Shown here: positions 25,901-36,949 of the stretch, one piece after another
How the letters are laid out: each line of letters opens with the position of its first letter
Position numbering within the stretch: the stretch's first letter is position 1
Source: Sphaeroforma arctica JP610
Taxonomy: Eukaryota > Opisthokonta > Ichthyosporea > Ichthyophonida
Assembly (NCBI RefSeq): GCF_001186125.1
Contig: NW_014040262.1
Span: forward strand, 14,567 to 70,473
Length of the DNA stretch: 55,907 bases
Direction: 5' to 3'
The notes under the pieces: model-generated
Told to the model about the DNA's origin: nothing
Databases searched by the model: none
What the model saw: only the letters and a program-made list of their open reading frames with translations
Made by a program: the position numbers and the translations under genes

Positions 25901-27791
25901 GCAACTGACAATACATGCAAATATAACATACATATCACACAAAGCATTACCGACATACCTAGATAGTGAGATGAGTATATATAGCATCACATCAGTCGGC
26001 AGATCCTCAAGCTGCAATGGATATGACATACATGAATGGGCAGACGAAAAAAAGCTCATGAATCACATACTTGGAAATTTATACATATGTATGAGTAAAA
26101 TTTGTGAGAATATTGTAAAAACCGAGGTTTTGAGTGGTTCTTAAATATCCCTCATAGCCCTGCGATTGGGTATGGCTAGGTGATTGCAGGCGAGAGATAC
26201 AGATATATGCGAGAAGAACAACCAAACAGCTTCACCACGCTTCTTGTACTTCATCGGTAATGAACGCACCTTTGATTCGGCTATAACAGACCAAAGTTTG
26301 CTACACACAACGTATCGGTCTTGGATGTCATTAGCAATGTAGTTCTCCATATCTTTCTCGAGAACATACAGCAGCACCGTCACACACTTGCGCCAGTACT
26401 GCTGAGACACCGTGTCTTTTTCCAGCCCTATAGTGATAAATCATATATGTCCTGGGAGTGAGCTCTCAAATCAAAGTGTGCTTTGTTCTTGCGTGTAAAC
26501 GGAGTTGAACTTTTCCGGTGTAGGCAGAGATATTCACATCCAAAGGCAAGAACGACTCAGAGGATATAACTCGGCACCATTTATGTACAATTTCTGTGTT
26601 GACTATGTGTGGCTTTCTTATGTCAAAGGCTAGATATAAATGCACACGATCCAGCTACGCTAGAGATATAAGCAGTATAATCAAGCCCGATGCGAGAACC
26701 ACTGGTCAACAGCTCACCTTCTTTTGACTGCGCGTTGTGCTGCTGCATGCCATGTACCATGCGAGCCACCCATATATCCGCAGCCGACAATATAAAATTC
26801 TGCTTATTGTCTGTGTAGAACACCTCCACTATACTGATCACCAGTTCGTTCATAAGCACTCGTACGTCGTCAGGGTACGTGGAATCGCTGTTCAATAGCA
26901 CGAGCCTATTGAAAAGCTTGCCGGTTGCTGGCTGTGTAAGGAATTAGCTTTCAGAATTGAGACAAGACTTGCAACGATTCAAAAGAGTACAATTGGAAAA
27001 ATGACTGGCAAATATAAGTTGTGATAATCAGCACAAGCCATATTGTCAGCAGATCTTGTCGCCAATGATAGATTTTCGAATCGAACGAACATATTCATAT
27101 ACTATGCATTAACACATCGTATTTTATCGATAGTTGTCTAGAATAATACATTCCCCGATAAATGTTGTAGAGCACCATCACATGCATAAATAATTTTATA
27201 TACGCAAATTCCTCGAATTCAAGTATACCATTCTGTGTCACACAATATGAGAAGCCAACCACAATATACAACCATGCGATGAGAATTGTATATTGTATGT
27301 CTCAACTTCTACTTGCATATACTCGCAGCGTAGAATGAAAGCAATATCTAGGTACGAGAATTCTGTACAGACCATGCATATGTGATAGTTTCTATCGTCA
27401 AACCATCGTTTCATATGTACACGAGTAGTATTGAGCGAGTAGTGACCAATACCTGAGACCGTGTATATAAAACTACACTCGAAACCTGCAGCTCAACTAC
27501 GAAGGCTTGCCTAACGAACGAAAGTTACGTGGATGCAGCATCATACTCCAAATTGTCAGAAGACCGACAATAGAAGATGCCTCAACCGCATCCCTGTCTT
27601 ACCGATATGCGGGCCATGAGCTCCACGAATTCCTGGCACACATTCTGGAGATAAGTACAGTACATGTGCGCATGCTGTGGCGTCCAGCCCAGTACAACGT
27701 CGAATTTTGCGCGCTCATGACTATCGGGTGTGAGACATCTGCCGGTTATTTACCAGTGAAGCCGTATTCCAATTAGGCTCCACACAATCGA

Positions 27792-27826
<35 letters not shown>

Positions 27827-30800
27827 CTCGCCACGCACTGAGTACACGCACTGAGTACACACACAAAGAAAGCAAGAAACACATGACGTGTTTCTCACAA
27901 ATCTATAGTGTGTGCTGTAATAAGAACTTCGAGCCAGAATGCCCAACAAAGTAGTATATTTTTGTACAACAAGGACCCACACATAATAAAAGTCAATACA
28001 ATATCATTGTATTAGCAATGTAACATACTGATATCTTGTTACTGAACTGTTTGAGCCATTGGCAGTACCACAAACACATGGGAACCATCCACTTGATTAC
28101 AAGCATCGGAGGACTCCTTCGCGCCAAAACAATCCATGTTTGGTAACATCCGTTTTCACCATAATCGTACGTTCCACAATCACACAGTGATATTTCCAAA
28201 TCGTGGTGGGGTGTCCGATCCAGTATGATTGGGTTCAAAAAGGTGTTTGTTTTGTGAGAAGTATGTTTTCCTAGTTTACATGACTATAAAGGAGCCGTTC
28301 GCGGTGTATTGTGGGTTGAGAGTGAGGTGCTAGATTTCACGTAAAATATCTATATGAATGGGTTCTATTATATAAAACTAAAATCTGTTTGATGCACACG
28401 AATGATGTCAGAGACAAAACAAAGCAAAAAACAATGATGTAGAGTACACTGCCCTAGGAGCGGAAATGTCATACGAAACGTGATAAAATTGAATACAACT
28501 ATAGTACAGTAGCAACAATTAATGCACAAGGGATGCAATAGTGACACAGACAACGAAACTCATGATTGATATCGCCAACAATTACAACCCCTGCATCGGG
28601 TCACAACAATACAGAAAAATGACACACAGAGCGAGCAACGAAGTAAAACAGTTAAATTGCACATGAGAAAAATGTCGTTGTGACGTCCATTGTCAAACGA
28701 TGACAACATTGTTCAAGGTAAGCCCACATACACCGAGAGTTCCACGAGCACCTCGTGAACATACTAACGTGAAATAACGGACGTATTCCCTAACCTGATC
28801 AGAATTTAGTATACAACAAGACACAAATATATTCCCAACACTTGACAGTAAAAATCAAACAGTTTATGTGGAATCACAGCTGCATACAATCACCTAGGGT
28901 TGCACGCGGGCTAATATCAGACCAAAACATTGCTCAAGCACTTGCTTACCCTCTTGTGCCCAGCGTTTTAAGCAGCTGCAGGTACGAACTATTCTGGAAG
29001 AGGCCGTCCAGAATGTCTCCAAGGGCAAGCGTAGAGTAGTACCAAACCTTGTGCTGCAGAAGATTGGTCAGTATGTGGAAGCAGTTGATCACCTGCACAC
29101 ACACGTGACAGAGAGTAAGTAAAGTGTATAATCAGGGTATTGAAAATTCATTGCACCCAATAGTTTGTTATTATAGTCGAGGTAACGTTGTTCGGACTGG
29201 CTTTAGTGGTTTGACTATGGAAGCTACGGAGTCGTACAGAAACAGATTCCCATCATAACTTAATCGGGCATAGAATTCAATTGAAACCACAAATCAAATG
29301 GTTTAAATACAAACTGAGTATAGATAAAACACATTCTGGACATAGTCATATACCTCGAGCAAGTACCCACAGTCCACAGCCAATTGCGAGATAATGTGGT
29401 CTACGAGTTCATGGGCGATGGAATCAAAGGCTCGGCATTGGGCAACGCCTTCATCAAATCCTTTCAACACCCTATGCATGGAGAGAAGGAATGGGTCACT
29501 TGCGGTGCTCAGCCCATAATATTTTTAAGCAAAAGAAACCTATTCTGTTATTTGGCAGGTGCCAATACTTGTCATATAATATAATGTCCGCATCAAATGT
29601 CAGGCCTGATCTAGGATAAAATCGTAGAAACGCTGGATGCACAATTGGATATCCACACCACTCATAGTTAACGATAGCAGGGACAGGTTGTGCTATGCTG
29701 AAACCTACATACTCTCTCAAGCCGCAGAAAAAGCGTCTGTTGTTTCGCCGGCGGTCATCGGTTTCAGGTTTCACACGGTTGTCATTGATCGCCTGGAGTT
29801 TTCCCTGTTGTACCACGTTAATGTCACAAGTTCTTGTTACATATACTATGTATTGGAATATGCTGTCACAACGGTTCTGCATAACGTTATCATGGTAGCG
29901 CCTGCAATGAGCAAAATACCACTGAGCACACAACAACGCACTGGACATTAACAGCGTACCAGATACACGCGTGAGAATACAGGCTCGAACGTCTCGAATT
30001 CCTCGGCTGTCATCTTGGATATTCGATACTGACTTCCCGCCTGCATTGGATTAAATCGATCAAATTTGAGTCGAAAACATCGATTAGAAGGATTTAATGC
30101 TGACACGTCTTGATACATGATAGCCTGAACAAGGATGATATCAGGTATCAGTTGAAGCGTTTGCTGGTAAAATCACCGTCACTATTTACTGCGAAAAGTC
30201 ATCTACCCAGTGCTATCAGTGATACTTCAAAACCAATAGCTTCTCTTGTGGTGGCAATAATTGTGATACCGAATAAGATGTTTATTGATGCCACTTCACT
30301 GCGCAGCATTAGTTGGTAGCGGCGTAGTTAAAGCAATCAAATAAATTACACGCGGCAAGCCGTTGACAAACGATGCTATACACAAAATTCTATCAAGAGT
30401 GCGTATATGCCACAGTAGAATATGTTGACACATACCCAGTTCCTGACGATGTCATTCTGGTGGATGAGCAGTATCCCTTTTCCAACTATATAACCGGGCA
30501 CATACAGCGTCACATTCTGCTCTTCGTACACTTGGATCATCTGTGTCAGATTTCGAGTATTTGTCTGTCACTTTATACATACATTGAGGTGCATGGGTAT
30601 ATGCACGAGAGAAGTCGACTTCGAAAGCACGTCAGAATTTGAAATCTAAACACGGAACAGCTCACGAGAACAACAGGATATCTGCGAATAGAATCACGCA
30701 GTGCACAGTCACAGTCTCTGAACGATTCAACATGTGGATGCCGGAAGACTATGTCATTGGTGTGTCCATTGAACGTGGCAGCTGCACGTATGCGTGTCAC

Positions 30801-33800
30801 ATAGTACCACCCAAGTGGGACAGTATAACTGTACACATGTACACAATACTACACACATAAATACTGGCATATGTACAATGCGGTGTCTTCCGTGTAGGGC
30901 ACAGTGTTGGACGCAATGTAAGTTTGTATCAGTGAAAGTGACAAGTCAATCACATAGATGCACGCTAAAACACATCTCTATACTGATATACTATTCGAAC
31001 ATACCGCAGCGAAAGAATCGTTAAGGAGATCGGAGGTATCTAGTAGCTCGGGATGGGCCAGCACTTCGTAAATGGGTACCCATTTACTGGTTTCTTTTAC
31101 TCTGACGTACTGCGGGGTATGAGTACGCAGCCGTAACATCAGATACATTTATCATATAGAACATCGTTTAAGTAAATGTATATATTTGGATTTATCACTA
31201 CAAGCGCAATTGGGTCATTAAACTTGCTATTACAAGTACATTTGCAATTTTAAATTTATTTCGGTATACTGATAGGTTGGCAATGGGACCTCGTAACGGA
31301 GAGACACACACGGTGAAATGTAATATTATCACATACAACTATGTATATGCTTCTATATCTCATCAATCACATATGACAGCAAATCTTATATGATTGCCGT
31401 GCAGAGTGCATAAATGCCTATTCGCGATCTATCAGACATGTTCTATTGGTGATTGAAAAATTGGGCATCTCAAGATTGAATAATATTAACTCGGGCTTCC
31501 CACGAAACTATACGAGCGTAGCAGATCCAGCATAATTATTAGTAAATCAGTGGGCTAAGCGCATCCAAGAGTCTCCATTTGCATCTAAACCACATGCTTA
31601 CCTCGTTGAAAGCACTACACAGCCGAGTGGTGTCCATCTGGTCGTATGTGTTCTTGAAGGAGATCGATGCGAGATTTTCAGATTTCCGGAATTCGTTGTA
31701 CCAGAACTCCTTGACGTTGGTTGCAAGTGTAGCAAAGTATTGGCATGAATGAAATCAGATAGTGTCGAATTCGAATATTGGAAGGCAACATAAATCCCAC
31801 TTATTCATTTTCAGTGTCGTATGTACCAGTAGAATATCGAAATTCATATCATAAACGGAGGCGATCTAACAAGCTCCCTATTCTATCTAATTGCTATAAA
31901 GTTTGTCGCCACTAATAATATACTGATTGCCAAATTGCCAATATACGATACCGTGAACAATCTGCTATTTGCTTCCTCTATGTTTTAATCCACAAACAGG
32001 TACGTGGTGTATATACAATAATCTTACGTTATTAATATATCCATACGCAAATTTGGCTCAAACTGAATGTATGTAAAAGGTTTTCAATGCATTCCTACAA
32101 TCACATTCAAAACATAGCCAACGCTCAACAATTTAACTGTAGCTGCATAGTTTAAAAGAATACTACACTTGTACGCCAATCATGGCATAAAATACGACAT
32201 GTATGTATGTATGTATGTATGTATGTGTGTGTGTGTCTGTGTGTGTGTATGTATGCATATATGTATGTTTGTATGTATGTATGTATATATGTATGTTTGT
32301 ACGTATATATGTATGTAGGTATGTATGTATGTATGTATGTATGTACGTATATATGTACGTATGTATGTATGTATACATGTATGTATGTATGCGTGTTAGT
32401 ATGTATGTATGTATCTATGTATCTATGTATCTATGTATCTATGTAGCTATGTATCTATTTACGTATATATACATGTATATATGTATGTATGTATGTAAGT
32501 ATGTATGTATGTATATATGTATATATGTATCTATGTATGTATCTATGTATGTTTGTATGTATGTATGTATGTATGTATGTATGTATGTATGTACGTACGC
32601 ATGTATGTATGTATGTATGTATGTATATGAGCATACCTACATCCAACACTATTGAATATACTAATATCGTGGATACATAGTATGAGCGCACAACTTACCT
32701 TGGAGTCATGGTATTCATCGCAGCAAGCCCTGCACACCGTGACGTCATTCTGCCAGATCTCTCCGAAAGTGTCCAAAAGTGTCGTGTTCTGTAGTGGCAC
32801 GCATCTGTGGGCGAGGAGTAGTTGGTGCATCATCTACATCCAAGCCAAACAACATGCAGCAGCATTAGCACCCAGTGATTCGAAAAATTATGGCGGGGGA
32901 TGAGAACAGAGGAATTGGCCTGAACTTCCACAAAACTGCCCTTAAATTTGCCAAGTTATTCTTCTATATCTCATACTGTACTAGGTATTAGTTCGGATTG
33001 CTTTTTCGTACTATAGCCCAATTCGAAAGTTACGCATCTACACATTCCGTGGAAATATGCACAACCTTGAAACCGGGCCAATGCAGCAACTGAATGCTTA
33101 CTACACTTGCGATCATGACATGTAGAAGCATTGGGAGTTGAGTAAACCACTCCAGTGAACAGAATTTTTGATAGATCTAAATATGTCGTCGGTAGTATAG
33201 GACATGGATATAAAATATATGTGTGCTCGGCTACATGAAATAATGTTATACAAATATCATGATGTCGTATAACCATGTTATTTACCTCTGGTTGTGTGTG
33301 CCAGAGATGGTAGTCCTTGTCACCGCTAGTTCCGGGAGTTCCCCCCAAACCGCGCACATATTGCAACGCCTGCGTAAGGAATGTATCCCTCTTCGACCGG
33401 TCCCGGAACAAGGACCTGTAAAAGCGTTAATGACCATTCGGATTTAGGTTGTAAGTCTACATGTATGTGAATATTCACACAGCACCTCGATCAAATACAA
33501 ATACGCACTATTCCCATAGCACCTCAATGTAATACAAATACGCAGCATTCACACAGCACCGCAAACAAAATGGGAGTTAACAATTGTCGAAAAGTGTCCC
33601 ATACTCTGGAGGTATGACAACCAGCTCTTGAAAATAACAAATATTAAATGGCGCATTCTACATACCATATATGAGGGGGCAACAACGAGTTGGGCTGTTG
33701 TGGTATGTCATAATCAATGGCATCGAACTCGTCTTCCTGAAACACAAAATCGGCCAGATCACTATCCTCAGCACTAAATTCCGCAGCATCTTCCTGTAAG

Positions 33801-33844
33801 GAGTCCTCGACCCCCGACGATATCACAATGTAATCAACAGTCAT
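9942..33844 (-). CDS. SETX: Senataxin/SEN1-type RNA-DNA helicase, 43 predicted exons
   Basis: This is a superfamily 1B helicase. SEN1/senataxin proteins unwind RNA:DNA hybrids, remove R-loops and help terminate RNA polymerase II transcription in the nucleus. I built the gene from the ATG at 33,844 to the TAA at 9,942 using splice sites whose phases agree at every junction; the coding length of 6,087 nt gives 2,028 residues (yeast Sen1 2,231, human SETX 2,677). Residues 1-708 match the N-terminal senataxin domain, for example VCRACCDEYHDSK (SETX CYCLECVAEYHKA) and LLIHQNDIVRNW (SETX LFLVHPNEMVRRWA). Residues 709-991 are a low-complexity linker. The helicase core runs from about 1,100 to 1,680: GPPGTGKT (1,240), PSNAAVDE, DEAAQ (1,411), GDPNQLP, QYRMHP (1,484), VGIVTPYSAQ and VALTRAK (about 1,636). 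Residues 1,683-2,028 form an RS/RD-rich tail. Exact ends of a few exons (33/34, 39, 42) are the least certain. The first ATG has an in-frame stop upstream. Confidence 0.88.
14181..14196 (-). other. SETX: 16-nt microexon of senataxin (exon 35)
   Basis: The exon is 16 bases, flanked by ATAG on the acceptor side and a GTATGT donor. With one base carried in and two carried out it adds SGND between TTLNG and AFTVIDEAAQ. This matches the conserved TLSGSGS...VIIDEAAQ segment of SEN1 proteins. Without it the flanking exons (phases 1 and 2) do not join in frame. Confidence 0.8.
15739..15742 (-). other. SETX: Probable GC donor (GC-AG intron) after senataxin exon 33
   Basis: On the minus strand the exon end reads AATGG followed by GCAAGT, the usual GC-donor consensus. 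Using it leaves two bases that join the single leading base after TTGCAG at 14,617. The overlapping GT four bases on (GTCCGT) leaves phase 0 and fits no good acceptor upstream of exon 34. Confidence 0.55.
19994..20200. repeat. 23-bp intronic minisatellite, nine copies
   Basis: Exactly nine 23-base units lie head to tail (unit AGCTATAACTATGGTATAYAT, written approximately; units differ by 1-6 bases). They sit in the intron between senataxin exons 24 and 25. Since 23 is not a multiple of three, the array is not coding. Confidence 0.92.
20186..20236 (-). repeat. Second copy of the start of senataxin exon 25
   Basis: Starting exactly 300 bases upstream of exon 25 is another CAG acceptor followed by a sequence that reads VLMWHLRKAKEDD in the same phase. 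The true exon reads VLMWHLRKADKDD. All four base differences across the first nine codons are synonymous. Likeness fades after about 16 codons, where this copy runs into the minisatellite and soon meets a stop. Flanking intron sequence before the acceptors is not alike. Confidence 0.75.
20419..23113 (-). other. SETX: Senataxin exons 19-24: disordered linker
   Basis: Predicted exons: 23,113-22,996; 22,406-22,275; 21,615-21,447; 21,280-21,179; 20,912-20,783; 20,617-20,419 (residues 709-991). The linker opens with a basic helix (LQRKVKAQLIK), then a run of Asp/Glu, then Ser/Thr/Pro-rich, Lys-rich (RKAPAKKKNKN) and Gly/Ser-rich stretches. The family's linker is similarly long and poorly conserved. 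The Lys-rich parts could act as nuclear localisation signals (inference). Exon 24 ends inside the conserved lead-in to the helicase (VIVDLFKQ, compare SETX SDTFVKE). Confidence 0.75.
25253..25268 (+). repeat. Short TTTAGGG-type telomere-like motif in a senataxin intron
   Basis: The sequence reads CAGGGTTTAGGGTTTTT, about two units of a TTTAGGG telomere-type repeat, inside the intron between exons 13 and 14. Similar short tracts occur in two annexin introns. Confidence 0.5.
27794..27825. repeat. (TA)n microsatellite
   Basis: An uninterrupted AT dinucleotide run of about 30 bases lies in the senataxin intron between exons 9 and 10. Confidence 0.9.
32201..32628. repeat. About 430-bp GTAT tetranucleotide array
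   Basis: A long (GTAT)n tract with scattered C, T and A substitutions and short TG and TA patches lies in senataxin intron 3. Open frames through it on both strands (Met-Tyr-Val-Cys or Thr-Tyr-Ile-His runs) are by-products of the four-base period. Confidence 0.95.
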
Positions 33845-34478
33845 AATTTTCGGACTGATTCGTTGTCAAAATATGCATTCTAGGCTTAACGGCCATCTTG
33901 CATTTGCGCACTGTGGTTGAGGTATGATATCTATCTTAGCGGTGTGACACCTATGATGTTGTTTCCGCTCGTCGATTTTTATGTATTATGCAATCATTCT
34001 AACAAAGCTAAACACATATATTCGCCCATACACTAACGTTAATAAGTGGCACGTAATGAATACTAAATACATATCCCACACGAAAGCAGAAACGAAAGTT
34101 ACGAAACCCAGGCCACAAACCATAGCCTTTTCAAAAAATAATACCCCCAAACCCACAATCAATATCACCCAAAAGCCCGCCAAAATTGCCGTAGTTGTCA
34201 TCAATTATATCCACAGGTGCCGGATCAGTGTTTTTTATTTTATTAATTTAGGTTTTTTTTTCTTCCTAAAAACCTCTATATCCCTTTTGGCGGTCTCGAG
34301 ACTCGACTCTCGAATCTCGACTCTTCGTTAAATATTACTATAGTTTTGTTTATTTTTATTATATAAAAAAACAAAATTAATTTAAAAAAATCAAAAACAA
34401 ACCAAAATCAAAATAGGGTGGCTGGTCACTGGTGGCAAGCTCGTATTAAACGTTATGGGGGTACGGGATAGACGTATA
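33845..34478. other. Region 5' of senataxin; AT-rich, no gene seen
   Basis: This must hold the senataxin promoter and 5' UTR but no element can be named. It contains T and A runs and a TCGAGACTCGACTCTCGAATC low-complexity patch at about 34,296-34,324. The 116-codon plus-strand frame at 33,981-34,331 is Lys/Thr/Ile-rich and has no recognisable feature. Confidence 0.5.
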
Positions 34479-34959
34479 ACGTAAACGCATATTTATTTTT
34501 TAATATTAAAACGTTATAACGGTTGTAATGTGATCAGAAGGGCCTACCTAAGTTCTTTTATAGGTCTTGTTCGTATCGTTAACATGGTACACACTTAAAT
34601 GTTTAGACCCGCAAGTTGCACCTATGAGCATACAAAGGACTGCAATCGAAATATAAGTTGAACGTAAACGTATCTTTATTCGATTTATAAAAGTTTTAAC
34701 GGAACCCTGTTTGAGGTTAGCGGCACAGTCACAGACTCACAGAAGTCAGAAGACAATATATACTGATGAGGACCCTGTTCGAGTATGGGCTGAACGCTGT
34801 TGTAAGCTACAGTCCAACACCAAAGACCAAAAACCCTAAAACATCACTTCTATTTTCACCAGAGGTCTCTCTCAAACTAATCAAGACCAAGACGCCGATA
34901 CTTGGTCACTATTGATGCAGCTACAACATACACTCTCACAATATGCGGACATCTGGACA

Positions 34960-36945
34960 AGTGTTGTAAATCATAATCGGATCAGAAGATGGCCATCACT
35001 CCATCTTGGTACGTACATGCCATGCTGTTTAAAGTTAGGAATGTATGTCTGTGGATACATCTTAACCACTTCGGGTCGCGTATTTGATGGTAAAATTGCT
35101 TCTGCATCAGCCTTATTTTTGTGTAAGCGTTTGCGAAACTTCCTATTAAAGCCTTTAGCCCATCCTGATCATCAAATGCTGATGGTGGAAGATCATAGTG
35201 CGCTCCATCTCGTCCGTAGTTTAATATGTCATACCCTTAAACTTGTAAGACATAGGAGGTGTAGTAGCTTTGCGTGTGCGACGAAGGATGATCTCTGTCG
35301 TAGGAATTCAATGTGACCCGATATTTAAGGCAGTATAGCCGTCAACGCTGTTAACTTCATACGTTCCGCTCTTCTTGTCCGCCACGGAGATCATAAATGA
35401 TCCAATATGTTTAGCCGTAAGCACAGTTTTATCGGAGTTGCGAGCCAATGTTTTCACTAAATCGCATACCTCAAACTCAACTATTTTCTTGGTATCATTC
35501 CATCGCTTTTGTCTCTTCTTGAGAGCAATGTCCTTCATCTCTCTTAAGCAAGGATAGACCACATTTCTGGTCCGACGCATCTTCTCTAACCATGGTAACA
35601 CATGATCATCTTGAGACTCCTTGTTGAAGAGGATATGTAATTCACTATAACGGTCCCGGAAGTAGTAAGCGGGTAATGTACCAATGACTGAATCAGGGGA
35701 TTCGTTCATCTGTGTCTGTACCTCAATGTTTTTAGTGCTTCTCGCATGAACTCCTTCATCTTTCTGTGTCGTACCTCGTTCGCACCTTGTGTCTGAGGCT
35801 TTTAAGGTACCCCCATCTTATGGCATGATCCCGCAATGAGTAACAGCGTCGTCATGACATCTCCTGTAAACTCACTACCGTTGTCGGAACATAAAATAGC
35901 TGGCCAGCCGAAATCTGCGAAGTACTTATATATGCACTCATCCACAGTTTGTGTCGATTTATCTTTCAGCGGATACAATACATTATATCTTGATGCGACA
36001 TCAAACACGTGATATACATATTTATCCTTCGAGTGTCCGGACGTGGGTAGCTCAACCAAATCAATGATAACTCGGCGCCACGGCTCGTCTTCTGATACGC
36101 TGCGTAAAGGTGCGTATCCGTAGCGCTTGATCCGGTTAACTTCGCAGTTGTTACTTTTGTGATACACCTGAGATATATATTGCTTGAGGTTCAGCTGTAC
36201 GATTCCGTGCCTCTTACAATCTTTCTCAGTTCTAACCTTATACATGTGCTTAAGAGCATGATTTTGTCTTAACCACTTCAGAATCGCCTCCTGTGATTTA
36301 CTTGTTACATTGAAATCAGGAGGTGAGGATTCCACCGCGTCATCACCTGGACTCGAAGACTCGTCTTGTCCAATCTCGCCTAAAGTTTCTACATCGTGAA
36401 TCCGATTAATGTTTGATCTATTCATTAGTTGAGTTTTTGCTTGGTATGCAGTTTCCCTGTCAGACCGTATTTTGTTGTAGAAGTCTTTCGCTAGTGTTGC
36501 GCTCCTCTTTGATTCCTTTGAATTTGCTGTATCTCGGTAACACATACTGCAGGTGCTTGTGTTGTCCCAGTCTCTGATTGAGACTTAGGATTCAAGAGTG
36601 GAATCTTGGATCCCTCAACCTTCTGTTTGAAGGTCTCGGATGGTGTCCGCTAGATTGTTCCAACTGGACCTATTCGACATATTATAGTATGTCGCCAAGG
36701 TGTCTTTTGGACTGCACGGGTACCCTGGTAGAGAAAAGTATCTACCTTTCTATCCACATAGATCAGCTCATATTGTATCATTGAGATCAACTGTGGTAGC
36801 CATTTATCTGAGTGTCTTAGGGGACAACACAACGTGATGGTAGCATCTTGAATATGTACATAATTTAGCATCTGTGGTATTAATAGCCATGGAGGATTTG
36901 CCCAGGCATTCTCGTTCGACAAGTCTATCTGGAATCCGTCTCCTT
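34960..36945 (-). pseudogene. RNase H tail and integrase region of the fossil
   Basis: At about 36,920-36,780 the frame reads AWANPPWLLIPQML, the second part of the RNase H-linked tail. It is followed by a spacer and a DDE integrase core with EPWRRVIIDLVELP and CSDNGSEFTGD (about 36,150-35,850), and a basic C-terminal region down to about 34,960. This lies on the far side of the inserted block from the RT region. Confidence 0.7.
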
Positions 36946-36949
36946 TCGG

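Larger units (their letters stand above)
23417..33844 (-). other. SETX: Senataxin exons 1-18: N-terminal helical domain
   Basis: Predicted exons, high to low: 33,844-33,666; 33,415-33,286; 32,833-32,699; 31,709-31,602; 31,109-31,005; 30,540-30,436; 30,040-29,967; 29,471-29,354; 29,092-28,950; 27,720-27,603; 26,931-26,718; 26,427-26,270; 26,011-25,951; 25,186-25,122; 24,748-24,585; 24,215-24,126; 23,881-23,776; 23,467-23,417. They encode residues 1-708. Exon 1 is acidic. Exons 2-6 carry the strongest likeness to human SETX residues about 1-150. Later exons show the Trp/Cys/Leu-rich amphipathic helices of the SEN1 N-terminal domain (EIRALAVKCFVRFSEVF, VRRSVLGMIFRTYDTL). In yeast and human this domain makes protein contacts, including with RNA polymerase II. 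Exon 7 uses GTATCT and exon 13 GTAATG as donors; nearby GTACGC and GTATGT would break the frame. Confidence 0.8.

Noticed and set aside
32163-32691. Frames made of Met-Tyr-Val-Cys or Thr-Tyr-Ile-His runs on both strands
   Set aside because: Pure by-product of the GTAT tetranucleotide array.
33981-34331. Plus-strand 116-codon frame upstream of senataxin
   Set aside because: Low-complexity Lys/Thr/Ile sequence ending in poly-T derived Phe/Leu; no family likeness or gene context.
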